Positions 1 through 12,400 of a DNA stretch of 64,000 bases are shown piece by piece. How positions within the stretch are numbered: the stretch's first letter is position 1; every line of letters starts with the position of its first letter. The DNA is from Hymenolepis diminuta. Its lineage: Eukaryota > Platyhelminthes > Cestoda > Cyclophyllidea > Hymenolepididae. The translations under genes and the position numbers were made by a program. A model generated the notes under the pieces. It was not told the origin of the DNA and did no database searches. It saw nothing but the letters and a program-made list of their open reading frames with translations. The stretch covers positions 62,001 to 126,000 of the forward strand of contig CAADRB010000040.1 of NCBI GenBank assembly GCA_900708905.1. The letters run 5' to 3'.

Positions 1-290
1 CATGATGATGCCAAGTAATTTATTAATGATGAACTATATTGATTAATACTGAGGCGAAGAGGCCAAGATTCCATCTCAGCAAAAAACCACCGACAATTTC
101 AGAAAACATATTTTATTAGTTGTTGCCATGTTATTTTCAGTAACATGATAAATAAGTATAATTTTCCTTAAGATGAAGCATAAAAGTACAGGCAAAACTG
201 TTCCAGATATGATGAAGTATACTATATTTGGCATGTGAAGATTTACCAAATACACAATAAGAAATATAAAGGCTTTCAGTTGTAACTTAC
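1..290 (-). other. Plakin intron after exon 10 (partial)
   Basis: AT-rich intron sequence following the GTAAGTTAC donor. Nothing else recognised. Confidence 0.7.
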
Positions 291-454
291 TTTCTGTAAA
301 CCTGTTCTGTTCTGAAATATCGACCATTGCGGAGAATTTGAACCTGACCGAAAAGATTATTTACATTAGTTTCAACCAATTCCATTTGTGCCATCCATCG
401 TTTCACTTCTTCTTCCATGTCGACTGAATGCACCGTTGCGAAATCGGATTCCAT
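291..454 (-). CDS. Plakin exon 10 (next spectrin repeat), last exon in window
   Basis: Fifty-four codons plus two bases, acceptor TTTTTAG, donor GTAAGTTAC. It encodes [20 protein letters not shown], then [20 protein letters not shown], matching the plakin motif W.....LE..V..LF..VQ.LR.GR...EQ.YRR. The next exon must lie left of position 1. Confidence 0.92.
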
Positions 455-3400
455 CTAAAAATAAAAAGTGTTGTTCCATTATGTGTACGCTTCTTATTTC
501 GATTTAAATGAAAAAAACTAGAGTATTATTAGAATTTACCATTAAATTCTAGATAAAAATGGCCATTAAACCTTTAAGAAAGAAGTGACTCATTTTATTG
601 TGTACATTTGCACCTAAAAATACCTACTAATCTCATAAACTTGCCACTTATTAAAGTAGTTCCAACTTTCAAATAACATCCCTATATTAGTTGGAGAATG
701 TTCCTTTTTAAGGCAATGTAATAAAGTATAAAACTGTTTATATCCCCATCAAAAATTTCGAGTTCGATGCCCATCGGTGCTCACCTAGTGAACGAGAGGG
801 CCAACTACCCCGCTCAACCCCGGCTAACAAAGGGAGGGGTAGAATTCGAGTTTCTCACCAGAAAGACTTCATGATATTTAGAATTAGACGACTTTTCCGT
901 TAGCTTTCTAATCAAAACATCTTATTGCATGATTCATTCGTGTCCGTAAAAATTTTTTGTGTTTTAAGAGGATTGAAATTAAGGCAGATTTTGAAATTAA
1001 TAAATTTAGCTAATCTTAGATCGTCGAACGAATTTACATATACTCGTGTTTTCTTGATTAAAAAGGGTAGAGTTCAATTTGCATTGTTAATGTGAATTGG
1101 AGGAGACTTTAATCAACAAGAAACTTCATAAGACGAATAGTTTCACAAGAATATTGTAAGGACTGCTATAATATTAGTAAATATTGATCAATCTAATTCA
1201 TCAGGGCTACCGTGAAAGTACAGAACATGATTAGAACAGTCTCATTAGTATCACTTTAAATTAAAAGACTGAACAGATTCAATAAAAAAATGATATTCTA
1301 ATATAAATCTTCTTCCTTTTTTCAAAGGAAAATATTTTAATGATAACTCTTTTAGTCCCCTAAACCTATTCAATACTTTAATTGACCACCTTTCATCACT
1401 TTTTACATGCATGCAAACAATTCCTTTGTTGATTTTGACAAATTCAAAATTCTAAACGGTCAGAAACTGTATGAAAGTTAGCTAATAAATCTCTGGCGTG
1501 TACACTCTCAACATAACGAAAATAAGTTGATATTTGGATGGGAAAAAGTAGCGCTAGATCTTGTCAAACTTGGTTCAATGTACTTCGAAAAAGTTGGCCA
1601 GTTGAAAAAAAGGGCTTCACTGGTAAAAAGATAGTCAGAGGCAAATCAGTTTATTTGCCTCCAAACAGTACAGATAAGTCTGGGAAGAAGTCTGTGTCAG
1701 TCAATATCTCTTTATAAGGGGAAATAGTGAATTCCAATTTTAGGGTTACCCATAAATTAGAAAATTCCGGATAATATTTAATATTATTCTATGAAACTGT
1801 CTATCAATTGTCAACTGAACAAAGATTAATAACTATAAAAGAATTTCTTTAAACGGAGGTGGATCTTTTCTATATCAGCTAGTTATATCAAGAAATAACA
1901 ATGATGTAAGCTTAAGGGCACTAACATTAAATCTTTCAAAATATGAACCCCTAGAATAACAACTTTGACTGCTTCCAACATTCTAAAACTTAATCAGTGA
2001 AGTGAGAGTTGAATGGACAGTATGTAGATTCCCAACTAAGTTCGTAGAATTAAATAAAAGCTTGTCATATTGGGCAGTTTGAGCAGTAACATAACAGAAC
2101 TGTTTCGTAATTGAAGATATAATTATTAGAAAATAATTTAGTGAAAATTACTAAAAATATCACGACCCTGTATGATCTATTCTATCTAAACGTGTGATGA
2201 GTCAGCACTGATGTGAACTAATGATGATATGTGTCTGAATAGACATACCCGCTCTCTAGTCTAAGCTTGCTAGGTTAAAAGGCGTCCAAGGTTTCGGTCA
2301 CAAATTTTTAAAAAAGTTTGATTCATATGAAATATAACCATAAGAACAATAAAAAACTAGAACTTTGACAAGTCATTTTTTATAAAATATCTCAAAGAAT
2401 TATTTTAACTGAAAGGCAACCTAGATCATGTTTATATCATATACTTGAGTCGCTTTTACAACACAAACGAGCAGCTAAATCCAAGCAGTAAATAAATGAT
2501 TTTCTTAGAGTAATCGTCAACATATTAGAGTGAACTCTAGTAAGCTCTTCTATGTTTAAAATGTATTTTTAGTTCTATCTGCCAGGTAATGGTTGTAAGG
2601 AGATACAAATAAGTCAAGGTCTCGTGACCAACCATTCAATTAAATCAGTCGGTCAACAAGCTCTGAATATTTTGGATATGAAATCCAGGGGTCAAATTGT
2701 TAAAATAATAATGACAACATATAATTTGCGATAGTGATAAGTTAACAGACGAGCCTTGTCACCGCCTACACCAAGATATATATAATTTTGAAGTAAAAAG
2801 AAACAACTTAGTTTTAAAACCCTAAAAATGATAAAGATAATGATCTTAGCTGTAATAATTGGATTTCAAGTTTCTGCTATGATTACCTAAATGAAATATA
2901 TTTCATTTCTTAGGCTACTCTAAATAACAACTTCCACATTTGACAAGGGATTACTCAGATACTTTGGATTACTAAGAATTCATAGCCTGGGAGTCATACA
3001 GATTTCTCAACTCATTTGCACACCATAAAATGCTAAATTGTGTGATTCAGGTGGCACGTTTTTTATCATGTGCAACACATTCCGTTTGAGTCAAAACAAA
3101 CAGACCCGACAGGACTTATTTATGCATGAAATGAATTACAAAATTGACTTCAGATAAACAAAAATTTAGAATTTAATCAGCCACAAAGGATTACTTGAAA
3201 TATCCTAGAATAAGAAGAAGGTCTTACCATCTTATCAAATACGAAAAGCGGTCTCAGTCTACTTAAAATGGTTTAAGTAGTATATCAATGCATATATTAC
3301 CTCGTTCATGCGTTTCTCAAGAGCTGCTTCCTGAGTTTGTAACAATCCACATTCACGCTCAATTCTTTCGCCAGCCAACTGAAGGCGTTCCAACCGCGAT

Positions 3401-6400
3401 AGCTCAGCTGCTACGGCCATGTCGCGTTTCTGTAGAGCCAGGTCGTATTCCTTCCACAGTCGGAAGATGTGTTCGATATTCATGAAAGGATCGATTGTCA
3501 AGAGATTGGCGTCTGCTGCACTCTGGCAAAAATAATAATTGTTTTATTTAAAACATTCACAGATTATGGCTAACTTAGAAAAGAAAACGTTTGCTAAGGC
3601 GTTGCTTATTCTATAACGAGGTACAATTCTCTGCAAACTAAGGTCGATAGCAATCTGCTTTCAAAGAAATAGCTTAATTAAAGCCTTTTTACCACTGAAG
3701 TAAAAGTAGTTAAATAATGAACAACTAAATGAGAGCTAAGAAAGCCTTTACATCACCTATATTGCTTAACCAGTGATTCGTCGTCTATCAAGATTAGAGA
3801 ATATGAAATTGATGAGCGGAAATGAAGAACCCCACCATCCGGTTCTATCTTTTTAAATAAACGAAGCAATGCAGAATTGGGGGGACTGGAATAATGTCAA
3901 AATAGTGGGAACACTCAGACCATGGAGATATTATCACATAGATTGTTGACGATATCCAGTATCTTTAGCACTACCCGTATCGTCATGCTCTCATCAAATA
4001 TAACGAGTCCTCTGCAGATTATGGGAACAACATACCCCCAAGTTAGTTAGGCTATGGTTTGCTTCATTTCACAGTTTATCTTTATTTCGAACCCACAACA
4101 CTGAGAAGTCCATTGATCCCTCCCAAATCAGACCTCTGCTAGTTTGACTAATTGCACGTGTATTAGCATTGTAAAATACACTCAAATTTTGCGAGAAATG
4201 AATAGAACTGACCCACAATTTTCAAGCGAACAGAATGTCCTTTTTCGCGTTAGGACATTTAACGCATGCTAGAAGTAAACATTTTTTCAAACCACAAGAC
4301 AGGATTAATCGTTTTTTTTCTACTCACGCCAAACTAATTAATTGTGAATAAAAGTCAAGCTAAAAAGAGCTATTATCAGCCTTAAATCTAAGAAATTCTT
4401 GAAAATCTTATTTGTTTGTATCTACACAAAAGTGGTGGCTAAAGGGGTGCGAAGCGAGTATTAGTCAGTCATGCTTGTTCAAGGTCGTTAGTCATGCTAT
4501 CAGCCAATCAGAGCGAGAATTGGGCCGATTTTTATTTAGCTTAAGGGAACAGAATGCCAAGCTCTGACAGCCGCTATTCAGACGCGCAATTTTGGACAGT
4601 ATATTCCTCTCCATTCACGTCGATTATGTTTAGGAAAAAGTTCTATTATTCCATTTTCTAGATACCAATTATTCAATTTGGCGATCTGCGAATAATATTT
4701 TCTGTTAATTTAAAGGGAGCAAACTGTAAGCGAACAAGGAATCCTTACAATGATATTAAATTGGGAATGTTATATTTTCAGTAAATATACAGGCAACTTA
4801 ATTGTTTATTTTACATGCCTGTTAGCATGTGAATAATAGAATATTTAATGAAGAAGGGTAGAATTCAAATCTCTAGAGGCGGGTATAAAACTAGTTTAAC
4901 CTTCTTTTGGGCAAATTTAAGCTTATTTCATCAGATTGAATGAAAATTTATGGAAAAGAGATTGGGAACTCTTTCTCAGAATATTATTTACAATTCCGAC
5001 ATTTTAACATGGATCAAATAGTACCGAAAATATAAAAAACAGCCAACACGAAGGGGATTGATTAAGAAATTCTAATATTCTACTGAACACAATACAAATT
5101 TCTTCCCCAATTTGATATTCGGATAAAAAATAAGTCTTAATTTGATGGAAAACGGACGTTTGCAGTGTAATTTTCGCAAAAACATAAATACAAGAATTTA
5201 TTAAATCGCTTAAAACAAATGAACATGCAACTCCAATGCAAAATTAACCACGAACGGACTTGCACTCAAGGAAAAAATGTTTTATTCTAACAAATTGCTT
5301 TTAAAATAGCTTCTCAATGCCTTAAGACCAGTGTTTAGTGATCTTCCTTTGAGAACAACTATTTAAAACTAATAAAACCAGAAATGTAATTTTATTACAC
5401 CCACCTATATTTGATTTCAAAGTTAATAGTATTTATGATTATGTTTCAAGTATTTCTGCACTAGTATCAAAGGAGGATGACAAAAAACTGTGTTATGTAA
5501 TAGGATACTTCCATTCGTATCGATTATTTCGAAACATAAAAGGAATTTTTTATGGTGATAATATTTAAAATTCTTGCATTATAGCTTTTTGAACAAAATT
5601 TATTTCTTATTAAAAGAAAGTCTTTAAGACATTTCGAGAAAATAAGTGAGCAGGCTGAAACCTTTCCTTACCATGGGCATATACTCAATTTATATTGTTG
5701 ATACTAAAATGAGCTCTTCGACGAAAAGAAAGACGTATTTTAGTCAAATAAATCGAATATTTTTATCGAAAAAAACTCCAACCAGGTCCTTACATGAGCC
5801 ACTTAAATCAAATAATAATTTGGAGTTTGTGACTATCCGAAATAGGATCTGATGGATAGAATTTCGTAGAGAATTCCGTTATATTGTTCTTCAACCTATT
5901 TAGAATAATGATAAAGGGTCATTTTAAATTATACAATCGTAGAGAAAAAACTTTTCCTTGATAAATAAGATTCTGCGAAAAAGATTTCTCTCATGGTTGA
6001 ATATTTCCCCGACAAATCGATGAGTAGAGATAACTATTTCCTATAATCACAATAAATATACATCCTACTATAAGCTATGGTTTGTCTTCATAGAAAATAT
6101 TCTTGAAGCTGATTAAGTTAATGAAATCTTATAAAGTTTTTACCTGAAGATCTGCATAGAGTCTGACCAACTGCTGTTTCTGCCTTTCCCTAATCGGTAA
6201 TTCTTCCCTTCGATGACGTTTCAAATCCGCTACGACCTGCTGTTGCATAGATTCTAGATCTGCTGGAAAGTGTCTTACAGCCATACGATCACATGTTGCT
6301 CGAAGCCATTGGATCAATTCTGCAGCAAGTAGCCGATATTCCGTCCATAAGGCTCTCAATTCCTCAGAGACGTCGGAGGCTGATGCTAATTGAGATCCCA

Positions 6401-9400
6401 GAGGAGGAGGCGATATTGAGACGTCTACGTCAACTGGAAGAGGAGGGATTGGAAGAGCTTGACGATAACCAGTAATGAGGTCGCGAGGAGAAAGAGCCAG
6501 AGTATCGTATAGGGAGGCGACGTAGACCATCACAGAACGACTATCAACTGTGTTTTCTGTTCCGATCATATCTGAAACCATTAAACATGATTTAAAGTTA
6601 AGATTGATCTTCTGAAGAAAGTAAGGCAAGCTAATAGTTTGAAACAAATTAAATATCTATTCAATTCTCCGAAAGTTCACTCATTGTTTTTACTCTACGA
6701 CCGAGTTCTACTACGGAAAGTAAATGTATCGTTTCCACTAGCAGTCAAATCCATTTTCAAACCCACTTCGCTACCATGGAGGCGCATTTTAGGTGTTCTT
6801 AGGCTGTAATGCTGCTAACTCATTCATGAACCCATACATTAACCTCGCCAATCGAATATAAGCGAAATGCACTTCATTTGTTATGAAAATTCAAACTCTG
6901 AAAGCGATTTAATTAAATCGTGCAGTTTAGTAACATTAAATGGAGAGACTAAATAACAGGAGAGTCGAATGTCACTCAAGGCAAGTAATTCCAGATCATT
7001 GATAAACTTATTTTGGAGCTGCATAATGACAACAATCGGTAGAATGAAATCATATTCATTGACAAACATAGCATATTGAAAGAGATTGTTTTAGACTATT
7101 CCACATTATTCGACAAACCAGTACTGTGGTGCCTATACTTAAAGGTTAGTGATAGGACGTCACCAAAAGTAGTTTTAATTACGGCCTTTGTAAGTTAATC
7201 AGTAAATTCCTTAATGAATGTTTAATGAGTCGGAATTTCCTTTGGTGCATAGCAATAAATCACCTAATTTTGACTAGATATGTTGAGGCATAACAAATTT
7301 ATCTGGTAGTACAGATTGTCGGGAAATTGTACAGTTTATGATGTATCATCCAAAATTTGTAAAGTACTGAGAACTATGTTCAAAAGGCGCCAGAGATAAA
7401 CCAGATAAGCTAAATGACGGGGAGAAGCTAATCATACTCAAGTCACCATGTCTCAAAGTGAGTTTATCACGTGGTAGCTAATAGGAGCTTAGATATCACA
7501 AAACTTATCCTCTCTTAATCTACTATACTTTTCGGAAAACGGCGAAAGTAAGAGCATTAAATATAAGAATTTGGAGGAGATTATTAAGGTGTAAAGGCAA
7601 TAAACTAATTAGAGTAAATCTAATGAACAAAAGACAAAATTTTTCTAATCTATTATTTCATGCCAATCAATCTGAATGTGGGAATAAAATAAAAGCATAT
7701 TTGCCTTTAATAAAATAGTATCACAGTTATTGGTGTCCGATATTTCCCATCAGTGTGAATAATCAGAGGTTCGTATATAAAAATCCCGTAAATATCCAAT
7801 TGATTCGTTTTTCTTCTACCTCAAGCTGGAATATCGGAGAAACACTGGTCGATGATAATCTTGGTCAGTTGTCTACAGACAATCTGTCGAAATAACACTC
7901 TCCAACATACTGCTACGATTTCACTAAGTATATATGCATTCAATCTCTCCTCCAAATTATCCTCATTAGGATAAGTTGGAGCACCTTCTATTAACATCTT
8001 ATCATCCTTAGCTGTTGGAAACACTATTTGAATGTCACTAAAAACTCAATGATTTTGTATATCCTATTTTTGGATGCTTCAGAGTCTTTAAAAATCAATA
8101 CTAGCTAAATCGATACCTATCATAATGTAGCCTTCTATTGTGATATATTATGACCTATATAAATCTCTCCTTGAGAAACTTGCGATGAGAAGCATATTTT
8201 AATCTATAGAAGTTCAGATATGTTCTTGGAAGTAGGAAAATTTTGAAACATGTTCACCAATCCTAGTCGAATAAGAAAAGAGAATATCCCACTACCAAAG
8301 ATGATGTCTGCCTATTATTTCCTCTAAGTTAGATATTTTACACCCGTGTATTCTCAGGTATAATGAATAAACGAACAATTGAAACGAACTGCTAAGAGCA
8401 AATACCGATTATTAACTCAACACACGTGGAAAAATGACGGTTGAGTGGCTGTTTCTGTATGAAATTGGCTCATCACTACTGACAACACTAAATACTATAA
8501 GAAATAAAGTGAGACACCAGGTTCAACTCTTGCCAAAAGACAGTATATTGGATAAAATGTGTGTGATTTTCTATGGGAGTCAGAAATCAAGACCATAAAA
8601 AATCGACAGTAGGAACGGCTGTATGAATTGCAAATGCATGATTAAGAGAGACTGTAACCTAGAAACCAGCTTTACATTAAGTTGGCAGCTAGAAAGAGAT
8701 AGTTAGAGTTTTCTCACCTTCTGGATAAATTAGTCGAGTTATACCCAAACGTTCTTCAGCAATTTTAAAAGCAAAATCCAGGACTTCTTTAGGTGGACGA
8801 CTGGCTGCTTTGGAGTAGTCAAACAGATGAGGTCTAGAATTCAAGAAAAGAACGTTTAGGTTATGAGCATTCAAAATGATTCGTGAGTCAGTCACTATGA
8901 CATTATTATTCAGAATTTAAAATTTTTATGCAAAAAAACTCACAGCAGAAATTTATTTAGAAAAAAGAAAATGTTCCAGTTCAAATAAGGAAATCTAGTT
9001 AATTTTAAAGGTAAAGTCAAGATAATTTAGAAAATCAGCGTTTGAAAATAAACCTCAATACTAAAATTTCGTAAAAAAGTTAGGAAATGGAAATGATTAG
9101 ATTCGATTATTAATTTACTCAAACCAGCGGTTCTACAGCTATGAAAATATGAGTGACACCAGTAGCCAACCCCTTGAATTTCGAAAATTTCAGAGGGGCT
9201 TACTTTCAAACTTTGTCTGATTGCCTGTTGCTTCGAGTCTCGGCGTCTGTTTATTCGTAGTAAAATTAGGCTTATGATAATGCGTGTAACGTTCCAGTAG
9301 CACTTCGAGTATATGGAGATGTGTATAATTCCCTATACTGCAACGCTATCAAATGCCTCCTTTAGATCATTACGAAGGTCGGCATTGCAGAATTTTATTC

Positions 9401-12400
9401 ACTAAAACCAAACCCATAGTACTTCTTCCACGTTCGAATCTACATCGAGCCTTCTTACTAGTTATAACTCCAGTCTGCTATTTACTACAGTCGCATTAAC
9501 CTCCCACTTTATCAGGAAACCTATAAACAAATGACTTTTCCCATTTATCATGTTTATTATAAACTACAGCAATCAACTACATGCACTTATTGGTCCAGGA
9601 GTCCAGATCATCTACAGTAATATATGACACGTAGTTCCCACCGTAATTTACCAGTCTCATCTGGTCCAACGCCTGTGTACTACATCGACTTTTCCTTTTT
9701 ACAAACTCTTGCTTTCCTTCTTCCCCATATCCCTTAATGTACATTCCACTCTTACTTCACTTTTAACTGGTCAACCTCAAACATGGTGCAATTCGATATT
9801 CCAAAAAGATCCTCTACTCTAAAATTCGACCGCGATAGTATTTCAGTTCCCTTTAAAGAGTTTCTTTGTGGATTGACTTCGATAACTGCACTCTGTAAGG
9901 CATGGGTTTCGTTATTTAATACGGGGACTATGATTAGCTTTTCTAACTGTGTAGTCCGTTCTGGTCCACATCTCGTTCATAATTTCCTTTACACAATTTG
10001 AATGTGTGGTCGCTTGTGTCTAATTCCTCGATGTTGAGCATAACATTTACTATTTGTAACTAACTTTTCCCTAGTTTAATTTCAACGACAAACTAAGGTT
10101 CTACTTTTGGCAAAGGATCTTTACTAGAGATAAAGAAAGGAATGATATTTAGACGGAACTTTCTAGCTTATAGCCTTAATATGGTGTGTTCTTCTTTAAA
10201 GAGGCTAAAAGAACAATACTTAATTATTCTGTTTAACCAGGCTCCCTTTAGTAAAATGTCGATTTCTGGTCTCAAAACCATAAATCTCCATCTTAAGGAT
10301 ATTCGAACGGGAACAATGGAATAAGAGGCTGCTGTTCGTATGCGGATGTACGCAGAAAAAGTAAGTGCTTTCGTACCGGTCCTCAGATGCAACGATAAAC
10401 GAGGACTTTAAGTGCCAATTTGCTATTATTTTGGGGCTTAATAAAGACAACAGTGATTAAATGATCACAGATCAAATTATTCTCCTCAAAGATGACATCA
10501 GGTTCAATGCTAATCTCGTCAAAAACGTCCTTTGAAAATGCAACAGTACGTCTTATTCTGAGCTGAGAAGTGAAGGAATAATAATCCTAAATTAAATGGA
10601 TCGATTTTCTCATCATTTTCTATGCAAATTTATGTATGAAGAGCATAATTTACACTATTTTTATGAATTACCAGACATAATATTACTTATTAATTAATAT
10701 TGAAAGTAGTCTTAAATGCTACTTCACGATCGCCTAAACATTAAACAGTAGTCAATGTGAATAAAATCTAGGATATTTTAACCAAAATTTGTAACCGCTT
10801 TAATGAAAATGTTTAATTAGTGAAGGCATCAAAATTCATTAACGATTAAATACACTCCTGGTAGAAATGATCTTATCGACGGTCTCTAACTGGCAAGATC
10901 GTATGTTTGCACTCGATGTTCTCATTCTACTAGGATAATCGTTCACAATTGTCCTTTAAATCTATCTCAAAACGGATTTTCCGATGGCATACTCTCTGAA
11001 TAGTGGTATCTTTCAAATGTTTTTTCTATCCCAGTACTTTGAGGAGTTTTAATTAAGCGTCATTGGCCTGAATCTCTAGCCAATACAAGCTTTCGAACAT
11101 GCCAATTAACAGAAAGCAATGTTATTCAAAAGCGGATTCAAATATTCAAAGAGATCAGTCCTTACTTGTATCTGTGAATGATTGCCAGAAAGGCTCTACC
11201 ATCACTCCACGAAGAGGAGAAGTCAGTGATATCGATTCCTCGGTATCCAGCAGTCACAGCTCGACACCAAGCAAGGAGATTTCGTCCAGCAGTTTCATCT
11301 AAAAAGGCAAGACTCTGCAAAGAACTGCTTCCATTGTTGAAGAGAAGACGGTTTTCTGGAATCACAAGATCTGAAGGGAGAGCATTTTCTGTTCCAACTA
11401 AATGCCCATTTGGAAGGTAGAGAAGATCGGATAACTAAAGTAAAAAAGATGGTAAATAGTAACTAGAATTAGAGAATTTTTTCAATCGGCCGAAAAACTT
11501 TGGTTGATCATAAGAACGCAATCTTCTTAGATATGCGCATTTTAACATTAAATTGAATGATAAAAACAGTTCTAAAATCATAGATAAAATTTTCATTTCA
11601 TAACAAAGTAAGTGTCCGAAGACTAAAGTTGCAAAATAATATGACATTGCTTAATATAACCTTCATATTTCCCCTGATATTGTGAAAGTTCTTATAAGAT
11701 GGAGGGATTTTTAGAAGCGAATTTTATCAATACGAATAAAGGTTAACTGTTACCCATTAAGTAACTAGGAATTATACATCTCATTCAATGCAGCAGTAAC
11801 ACCTACTATTTATCAGGTGAGATCTATAAGGAAGTGCCTAGAATTATAGGCTTGTCTATTCTCCACTTAACAGGCTGCTATTAGTAATATCATCACGTTA
11901 TAAAATGTTATAATTCCATTGAAGAAATGGAATTTTTTTCTCCCACTAGTCATAATACTTATTGCCAACTGTCGTGGATCAAAGCCTCTCAAAATTAGTC
12001 ACACATTTACAAAAAACATTCACTGATAATAAGACCATTGTCGCTCGAATGTTAAGAATATATACTCATCGTTCACGAGTTATCAAGTTAGTAATCTTGT
12101 CAACTAATACCTATTTTTCACATCCTCTTATCGTTTTATGAGTTAAAAATCTCATATCTATTGAGATATGAGCTGTCAATTGATCTATTGAGCTTCTCAC
12201 ATTTTCATTTCATGAGCTGATAACACAATGCAATACACAACAAATATAAGGATTCACGCCATGTGGTATGTTCCCTTTCTATGTTGTTTGCGCTGAAGTT
12301 CGTAGAGGATTTTAACGTTTAACTTCTTCGCCTTTATTGGATTTGCATATTTAACTCATTCTAAAAGTGAATTCCTCTGAGTGAAAGTGTTAATGGTGGT

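Noticed and set aside
7821..8024. 67-codon minus-strand frame as an extra plakin exon
   Set aside because: Exons 7 and 8 already join in phase and complete the CH2 PED motif; an inserted exon would break the domain.
9783..10001. A 72-codon ORF whose protein is identical to one at 26921-27139 on the other strand, looking like a conserved gene
   Set aside because: Identity is explained by the 808-bp duplicated unit. The frame runs antisense to the RT relic and shows no domain.
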